From Motiliproteus sediminis (GTDB lineage: Bacteria; Pseudomonadota; Gammaproteobacteria; Pseudomonadales; Balneatricaceae): DNA of 64,000 nt. Each line of letters begins with the position of its first letter. The stretch's first letter is position 1. Below, piece after piece: positions 20,190 to 29,802 of this stretch. The notes below the pieces were generated by a model. The model did no database searches and was not told the DNA's origin. It was given only the letters and a program-made list of their open reading frames with translations. Position numbers and translations under genes: made by a program. The stretch is taken from the NCBI RefSeq assembly GCF_017912535.1, contig NZ_JAERQK010000002.1:248001-312000 (forward strand), given 5' to 3'.

Positions 20190-21650
20190 TCACTTCCGTT
20201 GAATGCCGAACTTGCGCATTTTTTCCACCAGCGTGGTACGCCGTATCTGCAACAGCTCGGCTGCACGCGCCACCACGTTGTCCGCTGCATCCAGAGACTG
20301 TTCGATCAGCGACTGTTCCAGCTCTGCCAGATAACCTTTGAGGTCCATCCCGTCGACCGGCAAACCGGGGGTGGCGGCGGGCGCAAACAGATCACTGCCC
20401 ACCACCGGTGCGGCAACTACCGCAGACTCCTTGAGATAAGCGGGCAGCTCATCATCCTGCAGATAGCGGAACTTGGCCGGCAACTCATCCGGACCGATCA
20501 CCGCACCGGGATAGAGAATCGCCAGCCGTTCGACCAAATTGGCCAGCTCACGCACATTGCCCTGCCAGTCATGGCGCATCAGCGACGCCAGCGCCGCCGG
20601 GTGAAACTGCACTTTGCCCAGCCCGCTTTTCTCCGCCCGATTGACCAGCTCGCTGAGCAGCGCCGGCAGATCTTCTAGCCGGTCACGCAGCGCCGGCATT
20701 TCGATGGGAAACACGTTCAGGCGGTAGTAAAGATCCTCACGGAAGGTGCCGGCCGCAATCATCTCTTCGAGGTTTTTATGGGTCGCGGCGATGATCCGCA
20801 CGTCCACATCGACGGTACGGTTACCCCCGACCCGTTCGAAACAGCGCTCCTGCAACACTCGCAGCAGCTTGACCTGCATGGTGAGCGGCATATCGCCGAT
20901 TTCGTCAAGGAACAGGGTGCCGCCGTGAGCCAGTTCGAAGCGCCCGGTGCGGGCCGAAATTGCGCCGGTAAAAGCGCCCTTTTCATGGCCGAACAGCTCA
21001 CTTTCCAGCAGCTCGGCGGGGATCGCACCACAGTTGACCGGCACAAAGGGATTGCCAGCACGGGTGGAGTTATCGTGCAGATTGCGTGCAACCACCTCTT
21101 TACCGGTGCCCGACTCACCGGTAATCAGCACACTGACGTCACGATCAGCCACCTGCGCCATCATCGCCCGCACCTGCCGCATCGGCTCACTGGAACCTAC
21201 CAGATGACTGAACAGTCGGCTATGGTCCTGCCACAGCTTCAGCTGCCCGTTAGCACTTTCGCGCTGCTGCCGATACACCTGCGCCTGATGAATCAACGCC
21301 AGCAGCTCCGCCTGATCGATCGGCAACGTCAGCTGCCCGATCACCATGCCACGCAGCTGCGTACCAAGGGCCGGCAACTCACGCCAGTCGTCCAGGGTAA
21401 TCAAGGGCACATTGGGGTCCGCCGCCTGAAAATCGCCCAGCAGCTTCTCGAGTGAGATAGGCAGCTCGCTGTTACCCAGCACCACCAGCATCGACTGGGT
21501 CGTCAAAAAAGCGTCGTTCTGCCCCTCACGAAACCAGCCGACAAAGTCCTGACTGATACAGTCATAGCCGAGAAAGTGAAATAACGAGGCCACTACGGCA
21601 CGGCGATCAACGTTGTCGTCGATTAACAGCACCTGTCCCTGCGTAGTCAT
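20190..21650 (-). CDS. fleQ: Flagellar master regulator FleQ (FlrA)
   Basis: A 486-residue sigma-54 enhancer-binding protein. The N-terminal FleQ domain is receiver-like but has no phosphoacceptor Asp, as is typical. The AAA+ domain is intact ([23 protein letters not shown]) and a Fis-type DNA-binding helix-turn-helix ends the protein. FleQ is the top regulator of flagellar genes and, in Pseudomonas, a c-di-GMP sensor. Only 1 bp separates it from fleS, so fleQ-fleS-fleR is one unit here. The first good start is the ATG at 21650. Confidence 0.95.
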   Translation of the reverse strand: MTTQGQVLLIDDNVDRRAVVASLFHFLGYDCISQDFVGWFREGQNDAFLTTQSMLVVLGNSELPISLEKLLGDFQAADPNVPLITLDDWRELPALGTQLRGMVIGQLTLPIDQAELLALIHQAQVYRQQRESANGQLKLWQDHSRLFSHLVGSSEPMRQVRAMMAQVADRDVSVLITGESGTGKEVVARNLHDNSTRAGNPFVPVNCGAIPAELLESELFGHEKGAFTGAISARTGRFELAHGGTLFLDEIGDMPLTMQVKLLRVLQERCFERVGGNRTVDVDVRIIAATHKNLEEMIAAGTFREDLYYRLNVFPIEMPALRDRLEDLPALLSELVNRAEKSGLGKVQFHPAALASLMRHDWQGNVRELANLVERLAILYPGAVIGPDELPAKFRYLQDDELPAYLKESAVVAAPVVGSDLFAPAATPGLPVDGMDLKGYLAELEQSLIEQSLDAADNVVARAAELLQIRRTTLVEKMRKFGIQRK

Positions 21651-21742
21651 TGTGCACCTGCTTACAATTTTTTGACGCTTTAATCGCCATAGTAGCAGGA
21701 AATATTGTCAGAACAAGCAGCAGGTCAATTAATTGACACGTT

Positions 21743-22690
21743 TCAAACCGCAGTCGCAATAGCGACCAGAGTATCAGAAGCATCATTCGAACAAAGGATT
21801 CTCGCATAGGCCGCATTAAGCTCTTCATCGACCAGCTCAGGCCACACTGCCTGCCCCCCGGGCTTGCCGTTGGATAGCCAATACAGATGATTTGCTAGCG
21901 GGTAACGCTGAACGCCCTCTATCCGCTCCAGCGAGAACCCAGAGCTTTCGATAAACGCTTTTAGAGTCTGGCGCGTATGCAGAATCAGATGTTCACTCCA
22001 GAGCGTAAAGGCCCGAAAGGCCTCACAATCGTATGTGGATAGCAGCGCGTCACGGGCATGAGGTACTTCGATAACGAGGTGCGAACCAAGCTCCATCTTG
22101 GCACGCAACTGATCCAACAAACCAACGGGATCGGTCAGGTGCTCGAACACATGGAACAGCGACACCACCTCAAGCTGCAGGTCCGGCACATCTTCCACCG
22201 AGGCATAAACCTCGTATCCACAGCGCACCAGATACGCTCGTTTAGAATCCTGCGGCTCAACCGCGACGACACTGCCCGCACAGGGGGACAGCGCATCGAG
22301 AATCCCGCCCGAGCCGGTCCCCACATCCAGCCACCGCTTACCGGAAATCAACGACCTAAAGGCTTCGGCTCGCCGCTCCGTGTCGTTGCGGCCAACAGCA
22401 AGCGCCTTCATGCGCTCAGTCTGACCCCATACCCCCTCGGTTTTGTTAGCGTAGTAAGCCGGATTGATGTGATCTTCCCGCCTTAGCACAATGGCACCAG
22501 AGCGGTCACAGCGGAGTACTTCGATATCGTCACGATCTCGCACCCGCGGGTAGTAGGAGCGCAAGCTCGCAGCCGTTGAGCTTCCTGTTTTCAACAACAG
22601 TGACTTGATCCCACCTGACATACCCCTTACCGCCCCCTCAACCAACATTCGAACAGTCCGAGCGCTGCCCCATGCAGCGCCCCAATTCAC
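21743..22690 (-). CDS. SAM-dependent methyltransferase (glycosylation locus)
   Basis: A class I methyltransferase of the Methyltransf_23 type. The SAM-binding motif is RWLDVGTGSGGILD, followed by VVAVEPQDS (motif II) and a post-motif with FHVFEHLTDP. A GTG start at 22690 gives 315 residues, but an ATG at 22621 with a purine-rich upstream stretch is also plausible (292 residues). It lies divergent from the flagellin-sugar genes and probably methylates a sugar or flagellin-linked glycan; that role is inferred from position only. Confidence 0.82.
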   Translation of the reverse strand: MNWGAAWGSARTVRMLVEGAVRGMSGGIKSLLLKTGSSTAASLRSYYPRVRDRDDIEVLRCDRSGAIVLRREDHINPAYYANKTEGVWGQTERMKALAVGRNDTERRAEAFRSLISGKRWLDVGTGSGGILDALSPCAGSVVAVEPQDSKRAYLVRCGYEVYASVEDVPDLQLEVVSLFHVFEHLTDPVGLLDQLRAKMELGSHLVIEVPHARDALLSTYDCEAFRAFTLWSEHLILHTRQTLKAFIESSGFSLERIEGVQRYPLANHLYWLSNGKPGGQAVWPELVDEELNAAYARILCSNDASDTLVAIATAV

Positions 22691-22778
22691 TTTTCACGCA
22701 ACCCCATGATACATTGCCGCGGCGCGCTCGCCCCATCGGCATCGGGTTTGACCCGCGCAGCATCAATTGAAATCAGCC

Positions 22779-22805
22779 AAAAGAAACCTGCAGAGCAGCC
22801 GATAC
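22779..22805 (+). promoter_or_regulatory. Candidate sigma-28 (FliA) promoter for glycosylation genes
   Basis: AAAA, then exactly 15 bases, then GCCGATAC. The sigma-28 consensus is TAAA-N15-GCCGATAA, so this has one mismatch in each box. It lies 56 bp before the NeuB-type gene. It would co-express sugar synthesis with flagellin. Confidence 0.45.
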
Positions 22806-22860
22806 CCGTTATAGCTTCACCCAGCCGGGAAACAACCCTGGCAACAATTTAAAGGAATTG

Positions 22861-23718
22861 ATGATGATAGACCCCCGCGCTTGTTACATTGTCGCAGAGA
22901 TCGGCATAAACCATAACGGCGATATTGATATAGCGAAACAACTGATTGATCTCGCCAAGAGCGCAGGCTGCGATGCGGTAAAATTCCAAAAGCGTACCGT
23001 TGACGTGGTGTACACCGCGCAGGAACTGAGTAAAGAACGGGAGTCGCCCTTCGGCACCACCAACGGCGACCTTAAAAGAGCACTGGAATTCGGCTACGAG
23101 GAGTACGCCGAGATCGACCGCTACTGCAGCGACCAGGGCATCGACTGGTTTGCCTCACCCTGGGATGAGCAGTCGGTCGACTTTCTATCCCAGTTCAACA
23201 CCCCCTATCTCAAGCTGGCGTCGGCAAGCGTTACCGATAAAGCGCTGCTGCAGCACTGCTGCCAGGCTGGTAAACCGTTGCTGATCTCAACCGGCATGTG
23301 CGACCTGCCAATGATCGACCGCATCGTCAACACCATCGACGCCGCCGGCGGCGAAATAGCCATGCTCTACCACTGCACCTCCACCTATCCCTCGGAGATG
23401 AACGAGCTGAACCTGCTGGGAATCCGCACCTTGAAAGAGGCCTTCCCGCAGATCCCCATCGGCTACTCCGGCCACGAGGCGGGGGTTGCCCCGTCGGTGC
23501 TGTCAGTGGCGCTGGGTGCCCAATCCGTTGAACGCCACATCACCCTGAGACGGACTATGTGGGGATCGGACCACGCGGCCTCGCTGGAGCCGCAAGGCCT
23601 ACGCCGCCTGGTTCGTGATATTCGCGACTTCGAAGTGGCCAAAGGCGACGGCACCATCCGTTTCCTGGAGCAGGAAAAGCCGATCGCCGACAAGCTTCGC
23701 CGCAAGCACACGATCTAA
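22861..23718 (+). CDS. NeuB-family nonulosonic acid synthase lacking the SAF domain
   Basis: A 285-residue homologue of N-acetylneuraminate/pseudaminate/legionaminate synthases, which condense phosphoenolpyruvate with a hexose-type sugar. The TIM-barrel motifs are present: AEIGINHNGD, KFQKR, SPWDEQSV, STGMCDL, HCTSTYPS and GYSGHE. The usual C-terminal antifreeze-like SAF domain (about 60 residues) is absent: the protein stops soon after the barrel. The start is one of two in-frame ATGs (22861, 22864) after AAAGGA. It heads a five-gene run ending in maf. Confidence 0.88.
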   Translation: MMIDPRACYIVAEIGINHNGDIDIAKQLIDLAKSAGCDAVKFQKRTVDVVYTAQELSKERESPFGTTNGDLKRALEFGYEEYAEIDRYCSDQGIDWFASPWDEQSVDFLSQFNTPYLKLASASVTDKALLQHCCQAGKPLLISTGMCDLPMIDRIVNTIDAAGGEIAMLYHCTSTYPSEMNELNLLGIRTLKEAFPQIPIGYSGHEAGVAPSVLSVALGAQSVERHITLRRTMWGSDHAASLEPQGLRRLVRDIRDFEVAKGDGTIRFLEQEKPIADKLRRKHTI

Positions 23719-23744
23719 ACCGAATCAGGACGAGCGCAAACAGC

Positions 23745-24884
23745 ATGAAACGTATTTTCCATGTCGGCGGCTGGAGCCGTAATTACGGCGACTTGGCGCT
23801 CCAGAACGGAGTAATGGCCGAGTTTCAGAAACACGCCCAGAACGGCCTCGAATTCGTACCGATTCACTGCCAGCAAACCTGGTTTCACCCGGACCTGATC
23901 GAACTGATCAACCGCGACGCCGACATGCTGCTACTGGGCGGCGGCGGCATGGTTTTCCACCGCCCTGAAGACAACAGCCATTCTGGCTGGCAGTTCAACA
24001 TCCGCACCGAGGACATCGACAAGATCAAAGTCCCGATCGTGGTGTACGGCATCGGCTTTAATAAGTTCTACTACGACGACCGCGGTTTCAAGCCACAGAT
24101 GGGCGAGAGCCTGCGCCGCGTGCAACAGGCCGCCGCCATTTTCTCGGTACGCAATCAGGGCAGCCGCGAAGCCCTGGCAGGATTTGGTCTGGACGCGGAT
24201 GCAATCGAGGTGGTACCCGACCCCGGGATGTTCGTCACGCCCGCCAAGCTGACAGTACCGGAATTCAGCGGCAAACACCCCCTGATCGGCCTGAACTGGG
24301 CCGGCGACCGGCCGTTTTACCGTTTCCCTGAGCCCTGGGAAGCGCACCGCCAGAGCGTGATCGACTCGCTCTGCGACGCCCTCAACCGGGTGATCGACGA
24401 ACAGCCCGATGGCTTGGTCGCCTTCGTGCCCCACCTGCAAGAAAACATTGACGCCGAAGTCTACCCCCTGTTTAAGGAACGGCTCGGCGATCGCATCGTC
24501 AACATTGAAGAGATCTGCGCCCAGATCTATCCGCCCTCTGCGGTACAGGCCGGATTCCTGGCCGACATCTACCGCCAGATGGACTGCGTCATTGGTATGC
24601 GCGGCCACGCCAACATCATCCCCTTCGGGGTCGGCACGCCGATCATCGGGTTTGGCAGCCACAACAAGAACCGTTTCTTCCTGAACGAGTGCGGCTTAAG
24701 CGACTACATGATCGACACTACCCAATGCGACCTGAGCGATAGCGCCGACCAGATGCATGGCACCATCAGCCGCTGTTTGGCCAACCGAACCGAGATCCAG
24801 ACTCATATCCGCGAGCGCAAGGGTCAGTTCAGCGACATCACCGACGACTTTATCAAACGCGCTCTCGGCCTGATCGACGCATGA
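23745..24884 (+). CDS. Polysaccharide pyruvyl transferase family protein
   Basis: A 379-residue protein of the WcaK/CsaB pyruvyl transferase family. Visible features are the N-terminal GGWSRNYGDLALQ, the LLLGGGGMVFH loop, SVRNQGSREAL, and the C-terminal MRGHANIIPFGVGTPIIG nucleotide/PEP-binding region. Family members add a ketal-linked pyruvate to sugars or, more broadly, use GT-B folds. Its place between NeuB-type and CMP-sugar genes suggests it modifies the flagellin sugar or its precursor. It overlaps the phosphatase gene by 4 bp. Confidence 0.85.
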   Translation: MKRIFHVGGWSRNYGDLALQNGVMAEFQKHAQNGLEFVPIHCQQTWFHPDLIELINRDADMLLLGGGGMVFHRPEDNSHSGWQFNIRTEDIDKIKVPIVVYGIGFNKFYYDDRGFKPQMGESLRRVQQAAAIFSVRNQGSREALAGFGLDADAIEVVPDPGMFVTPAKLTVPEFSGKHPLIGLNWAGDRPFYRFPEPWEAHRQSVIDSLCDALNRVIDEQPDGLVAFVPHLQENIDAEVYPLFKERLGDRIVNIEEICAQIYPPSAVQAGFLADIYRQMDCVIGMRGHANIIPFGVGTPIIGFGSHNKNRFFLNECGLSDYMIDTTQCDLSDSADQMHGTISRCLANRTEIQTHIRERKGQFSDITDDFIKRALGLIDA

Positions 24885-25366
24885 CCCTGACGCTGCTGAA
24901 CCATCCTATCCACGCGATCGCGTTCGACTTTGACGGCGTTTTTACCGACAACCGCGTACTGGTGGACCAGAACGGCGTCGAAGCGGTCTGGTGCCACCGG
25001 GGTGATGGCCTTGGCATCGCCAACCTGCGCCATGCGGGAATGCCGATGACGGTGATCTCGCTGGAAACCAACCCCGTGGTGAGCGCGCGCTGCGCCAAGC
25101 TGCAGCTGCCACACCACGGCGGCATTACCGACAAACCGCAGGTTTTTCTCAACTGGCTGAACGAACTGGGAATCGCACCGGAACATGCGCTTTTCATGGG
25201 CAACGACGTTAACGACATCGGCTGCTTGAAAGCAGCAGGAGTCGGCGTCTGCGTGGCCGATTCACATCCGGACGTACTCGCCATAGCCGACCTGATATTA
25301 AGCAAGCCCGGTGGTCACGGGGCGATTCGTGAACTGGCTGACCTGCTTCTACGAGGCCACGACTAA
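24881..25366 (+). CDS. KdsC-like HAD phosphatase
   Basis: A 161-residue HAD-superfamily hydrolase with nucleophile motif FDFDGVFTDNRV and C-terminal FMGNDVNDIGCL, closest in design to KDO-8-phosphate phosphatase and the phosphatase domain of some NeuA proteins. It probably removes the 9-phosphate left by the NeuB-type synthase before CMP activation; this is inferred from the family and neighbours. Overlaps the previous gene by 4 bp and is 4 bp from the next. Confidence 0.88.
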   Translation: MTLTLLNHPIHAIAFDFDGVFTDNRVLVDQNGVEAVWCHRGDGLGIANLRHAGMPMTVISLETNPVVSARCAKLQLPHHGGITDKPQVFLNWLNELGIAPEHALFMGNDVNDIGCLKAAGVGVCVADSHPDVLAIADLILSKPGGHGAIRELADLLLRGHD

Positions 25367-25370
25367 AGCC

Positions 25371-26075
25371 ATGTCCTGCGTAGCCATCATCCCGGCCCGC
25401 GGCGGGTCCAAGGCCATCCCGCAAAAAAACATCACCGACCTGGCTGGCAAGCCACTGCTGCGCTGGACCGTCGAGGCCGCACTGGCCAGCCAGCAGGTTG
25501 ACCGGGTCATCGTCTCCACCGACGACCCCGCGATTGCGGCGGTTGCACGCGACGCCGGCGCCGAGGTTCCCACCCTGCGGCCGGCCAAGTTCGCGGACGA
25601 CGATACTCATTCGATCCACGCTGTTCTGCACATGCTGCGCTGGCTAAAAAGCAACGAAACCAACTTGCCCGAACGCTGCTGCATGCTGTTGCCGACCAGC
25701 CCGTTCCGCACTGCGTCAGATATCGATGCCGGACTAACCCTGCACCAGCAGGAGACCACGACACCGGTGATCGGCGTCACCGACGCCAAGGTACCCATCA
25801 TCAGCCTGCGCTGGATCGAAGCGAACCGTCTGCGTCCCATCGACGACTTCCCCGACTTGCAACTGCAACGCCAGGATGGCAAACCCCTTTACCGGGTCAA
25901 CGGGGCATTTTACGCCGCATCGTCAGCCAAACTTCTCGAACAGCAGTCGTTTCACACCCCCGGCGCACGACCGCTGCTGATGAGTTGGGCCTCATCCCTC
26001 GATATCAACACCCCGGCCGACTTAGCTCTGGCACGCATCCTCGCGGCCAACACCGACAAACTGCAGGACCTGTAA
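25371..26075 (+). CDS. Acylneuraminate cytidylyltransferase-type CMP-sugar synthetase
   Basis: A 234-residue nucleotidyltransferase with the N-terminal signature AIIPARGGSKAIPQKN and downstream VIVSTDDPAIA and LLPTSPFRT blocks, typical of NeuA/PseF. It would transfer CMP from CTP to the nonulosonic acid, making the donor for Maf. I start at the ATG at 25371; a GTG at 25311 would overlap the phosphatase heavily. It is 3 bp from maf. Confidence 0.9.
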   Translation: MSCVAIIPARGGSKAIPQKNITDLAGKPLLRWTVEAALASQQVDRVIVSTDDPAIAAVARDAGAEVPTLRPAKFADDDTHSIHAVLHMLRWLKSNETNLPERCCMLLPTSPFRTASDIDAGLTLHQQETTTPVIGVTDAKVPIISLRWIEANRLRPIDDFPDLQLQRQDGKPLYRVNGAFYAASSAKLLEQQSFHTPGARPLLMSWASSLDINTPADLALARILAANTDKLQDL

Positions 26076-26078
26076 GCC

Positions 26079-28130
26079 ATGGCAGAACCCCAGACCGCTC
26101 AACAACGCGTCCAAGAGATCAACCAGCGTTTCAATCAAAATCTGGCTTTTTTTAAGGAATTCGCGCCAGCCATTTATGAGCGGTACGCCAACTATCACCC
26201 GACCCAAACGCAGCTGCAATACGTGCCAGAAGAAGACGCACTGCATCTGGTCGATATTGCGAGTCAGGGGAGGATCTACCCCTCACCTCCGGAGGCATTC
26301 TGTAGGCAGTCAGTGGACGACTTTCTCGCCTCACCGCAGCTGATGACGGTTAACGTTGACCGGATTTCAGAGACACTGTGGGGTGAGAACACCCACATCT
26401 ACCAGACTAATCGGATAATCGACCTGGTACACCAGGCCCAACAACAACAGCGTCGCCCTCTGCGCACACGCGAGCCCTTCGTGCTGATGCAGGGCCTGGG
26501 GTTGGGCTACCAGGTTCCGGCTCTACTAGAGAAGCTGGAGATCCAGTACCTGTGCATCATCGAGCCCTCAGAGGACCATTTCTACGCTTCCTTTGCGGCG
26601 ATCGATTGGAGGGCGATCTACCAGTATTTCGGCGAGCAAGGTCGCGACCTGTGCCTGATCGTAGGCGAATCAACGGAAGAAACCCTGCGCCACGTCAAGC
26701 AGTTCTGCCAGGGAATCGGCTTTTACAATACCGCCAGCCCGCTGGTATTCCCTCATCTAGACAGTGAACAGATTCGTGAGCGGATGGCGCGCATCGCGGA
26801 AGATATGCGCATCAACCTTGGCCGGCTGGGCTTCTTTGAAGATGAGGGCATCAGCCTCGCACACACTTACAACAACCTTAAAGATGGGGTGCCAATCTTC
26901 CATCCAAAGCCTGAGATCCTGCGCAAACTCCAGAAAGTCCCCGTTATCGTCGCCGCCAACGGCCCCTCGCTCGACAGTGCGCGCGAGTTTCTGCTCGCCA
27001 ATCAAGACAAGGCGCTGATCTGCTCCTGCGGCACCGCCTTTGAAAGTCTAGTCAGCATGGGGGTCAAGCCCGATCTACATTTTGAGAGCGAGCGTCTGAA
27101 AAGCACCTCGGAATGGCTTGAAAAGCTCACCACCGAGTCACAACGCCGTGGTGTTGCGATCTTGGCGCTGAACACGGTCCATAGCGAAACCTTTGCCAAG
27201 TTCCCCCGTAAAGGCATGTTCTTCAAACCCCAGGATATGGGCAGCAGCTACTATTTGCACCACCTGAGAGACGCTGACGAAATTATGTACCTGCCTAACT
27301 ACTCAAACCCAACGGTGGGTAATGCCGGCATCTCATTTACTACCCTGATGGGTTTTCAAAATATCTATCTGGTCGGATTGGACCTCGGCTTTGGCGAAGA
27401 TGACGCACACCACGCCGGCGCGGGTAAACTGTTTGATCCTCAAGGGGCCAATTTTCAGCAGCACTTTTCACAGCTGACTCAAGCGGCGGACGACAACGCT
27501 ATTGTTGTCGATGGCAACTTCCGGCCTCAGGTCAGAACCACCAGTGCTTGGATAACCAGTAAGATCTACGCCGAACGCCTGATCGCTGCATCGCCCAACC
27601 ACCGTTACTACAACCTTAGTGATGGGGTTCGCATCGAGGGTGCAAAAACGACCCGATTTAGCGAGGCCAAGCTGAAGAAGAAGCTGGATAAAGACACGCT
27701 GGTCAAGAAGCTGCTTCAAAACTTTTCGCCGCTACCGCCCGGGAGAACCCCCAAGCCAGAGACCCTGCTCGCGCAGCTTAACGATAGTCGGATACTGCTT
27801 GAAGGTCTGATTGGATTGTTCAGCAAAGAGCCCGCCAGCTACACCGGGGCACTGGACCAACTGGCCGACCAGCAAGCACTGCTCAACAGTCTCGATCAAC
27901 AGGACATCAACTACCTGATGCTTCACGGCAGCGTGGAGTACTTTTCGTTGCTGCTGATGATGTTGCTGCAACACTCAGAGACTGAAGTGCAGGGGCTAGA
28001 GAACTATCGCGCTGGCGTATCTCTCTATCGGCCCTTTCTGGAACACAGCTTGGCCAATATATCCCTCGATCTGCTGGAACCGGATGATCGTATTCGCGGC
28101 ATAGAACTGGCCCCTGGTGCCGACTCCTGA
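26079..28130 (+). CDS. Motility-associated factor glycosyltransferase (Maf, DUF115)
   Basis: A 683-residue Maf-family protein. The central DUF115/MAF_flag10 domain (about 200-430) includes VPVIVAANGPSLD, SCGTAFESLVSMGVKPD and YLVGLDLGFGEDDAHHAG. Maf proteins transfer pseudaminic or legionaminic acid from CMP-sugar onto Ser/Thr of flagellin before export. It is the last gene of the glycosylation run and directly precedes flagellin, whose central region is rich in Ser and Thr. Confidence 0.92.
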   Translation: MAEPQTAQQRVQEINQRFNQNLAFFKEFAPAIYERYANYHPTQTQLQYVPEEDALHLVDIASQGRIYPSPPEAFCRQSVDDFLASPQLMTVNVDRISETLWGENTHIYQTNRIIDLVHQAQQQQRRPLRTREPFVLMQGLGLGYQVPALLEKLEIQYLCIIEPSEDHFYASFAAIDWRAIYQYFGEQGRDLCLIVGESTEETLRHVKQFCQGIGFYNTASPLVFPHLDSEQIRERMARIAEDMRINLGRLGFFEDEGISLAHTYNNLKDGVPIFHPKPEILRKLQKVPVIVAANGPSLDSAREFLLANQDKALICSCGTAFESLVSMGVKPDLHFESERLKSTSEWLEKLTTESQRRGVAILALNTVHSETFAKFPRKGMFFKPQDMGSSYYLHHLRDADEIMYLPNYSNPTVGNAGISFTTLMGFQNIYLVGLDLGFGEDDAHHAGAGKLFDPQGANFQQHFSQLTQAADDNAIVVDGNFRPQVRTTSAWITSKIYAERLIAASPNHRYYNLSDGVRIEGAKTTRFSEAKLKKKLDKDTLVKKLLQNFSPLPPGRTPKPETLLAQLNDSRILLEGLIGLFSKEPASYTGALDQLADQQALLNSLDQQDINYLMLHGSVEYFSLLLMMLLQHSETEVQGLENYRAGVSLYRPFLEHSLANISLDLLEPDDRIRGIELAPGADS

Positions 28131-28168
28131 GGCAATAGCAGACGCCACAAAAAATCTTCAAAAAAGCC

Positions 28169-28195
28169 TAAAGCTCCGATCAGAGCCGCCGTTAA
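28169..28195 (+). promoter_or_regulatory. Sigma-28 (FliA) promoter of flagellin
   Basis: TAAA, 15 bases, GCCGTTAA: one mismatch from TAAA-N15-GCCGATAA. It lies 98 bp upstream of the flagellin ATG, inside the 163-bp gap after maf. Confidence 0.85.
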
Positions 28196-28293
28196 ACAGA
28201 TCAACAGGAGTGAGCAGCAACGCTCATTCGAGTTAGCCGAATCATTAGAAAGACGCCGCGTGCAGTACTAACCAGGCGGCAAAGGAGCTTAAA

Positions 28294-29733
28294 ATGGCTG
28301 TTATCAACACAAACGTTGCTTCCCTTAACGCGCAGCGCAACCTGGGCAAGTCCCAAAGCGCCCTGCAGACCTCTCTGCAGCGCCTGTCCTCTGGTCTGCG
28401 AATCAACAGCGCAAAGGATGACGCGGCTGGTCTGGCGATCTCCAACCGGATGACCACCCAGATTCGCGGCCTGAACCAGGCAGTGCGTAACGCCAACGAC
28501 GGTATCTCTGTTGCACAGGTAGCAGAAGGCGCGATGCAGGAAACCACCAATAACCTGCAGCGTATTCGTGAGCTGGCGGTTCAGGCGGCTAACTCTTCGA
28601 ACTCGGCCAGCGATCGTGCCGCTCTGAACGCAGAGGTAACCCAGCTGGTAGCCGAGATCGACCGGTCAGCCACTTCAACCACCTTTAACGGTGTTAACGT
28701 GCTGGACGGCACCTTCAATAGCCAGGCGTTCCAGATCGGTGCCAACGCGGGTGAAACCATCGCCTTCTCCATCTCCAGCATGAAAGCTGCTGCTCTGGGT
28801 GTTGGCTCATCGTCCAGCTTCCAGTCCTCTGTGACCGGCAGTGCTGTAGGTGGTACTGCTTTGCTAGCTGGTGGTTTGCAGATCAACGGCTTCGCCGTCG
28901 CGGCACCGGTATCTGACGGGGTATCATCTGCTGGAGGTAACGCGAGCGGTATCGCCATCGCTAATGCGATAAATGCGATCTCCGGCGACACAGGCGTAAC
29001 TGCTACTGTTAATGCCACCACTGTTACCGGCACGGCCGTTACCGCAACAACCGCAGCTGTGCAGATCAGCACCACCATCAACGGCGTTGCGATCAATGTC
29101 ACTGTAAACTCCACTTCGGCAGCGGAAAACGGTAACGCCTATGCTGCAGCGGTCAACGCAGTAAGTGATCTCACAGGCGTTGTTGCCACAGTCACTACTG
29201 CATCAACCGGTGCTTACACTCTAACCGCTGCAGATGGCCGCAACATCGACATTACTGCAGCCACTCAGCTGGGTCTCGGCGACAGCACCGCAACCACCCG
29301 CTCCAGCGTGGATCTGAGTTCAACCAGCTCTGGCGGCATCACCATCTCCGGTACCGCGGCAGGCCTGACTGCTGCCGGCCTCAGCGCTGGCAACACTCCG
29401 GCCACAGTCACCGCCAACTCCGGCGTGTCGTCTATCGACATCAGCACCGCTGCGGGCGCGACTAACGCACTGTCCATCATCGATGCGGCACTGACCAAGG
29501 TAGACAGTGAGCGGGGTAACCTGGGTGCGATCCAGAACCGTCTGGACTCCACCATCGCCAACCTGTCCAACATCTCTGAGAACGTGTCCGCTGCGCGGTC
29601 TCGGATCCAGGATGCGGACTTCGCCGCAGAAACTGCCGAGCTGACTCGGAACCAGATTCTGCAGCAGGCGGGTACTGCGATGCTGGCGCAAGCCAACCAG
29701 CTGCCGCAGTCAGTACTGTCACTGCTACAATAA
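28294..29733 (+). CDS. fliC: Flagellin
   Basis: A 479-residue filament subunit. The conserved N-terminal D0/D1 domain (1-140) and C-terminal D1/D0 domain (about 390-479, ending LANQLPQSVLSLLQ) pack the filament core. The variable middle is rich in Ala, Thr, Ser and Val and holds two Flagellin_IN-like repeats, one starting QINGFAV and one TINGVAI. It has many Ser/Thr sites for Maf glycosylation. AAGGAG precedes the ATG by 7 bases. A single flagellin gene is visible in this window. Confidence 0.96.
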   Translation: MAVINTNVASLNAQRNLGKSQSALQTSLQRLSSGLRINSAKDDAAGLAISNRMTTQIRGLNQAVRNANDGISVAQVAEGAMQETTNNLQRIRELAVQAANSSNSASDRAALNAEVTQLVAEIDRSATSTTFNGVNVLDGTFNSQAFQIGANAGETIAFSISSMKAAALGVGSSSSFQSSVTGSAVGGTALLAGGLQINGFAVAAPVSDGVSSAGGNASGIAIANAINAISGDTGVTATVNATTVTGTAVTATTAAVQISTTINGVAINVTVNSTSAAENGNAYAAAVNAVSDLTGVVATVTTASTGAYTLTAADGRNIDITAATQLGLGDSTATTRSSVDLSSTSSGGITISGTAAGLTAAGLSAGNTPATVTANSGVSSIDISTAAGATNALSIIDAALTKVDSERGNLGAIQNRLDSTIANLSNISENVSAARSRIQDADFAAETAELTRNQILQQAGTAMLAQANQLPQSVLSLLQ

Positions 29734-29754
29734 GCCTAACCGGCTGACGCGGGA

Positions 29755-29776
29755 GGCCGGCAATCGCCGGCCTTTC
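29755..29776 (+). terminator. Hairpin after flagellin, possible weak terminator
   Basis: Perfect 7-bp stem GGCCGGC / GCCGGCC with an AATC loop is followed by TTTC. The T-run is short, so it may attenuate rather than stop transcription into flaG, or stabilise the flagellin mRNA. Confidence 0.55.
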
Positions 29777-29802
29777 GCAGCTTAAGCCCTCGGAGGTTTG
29801 CC

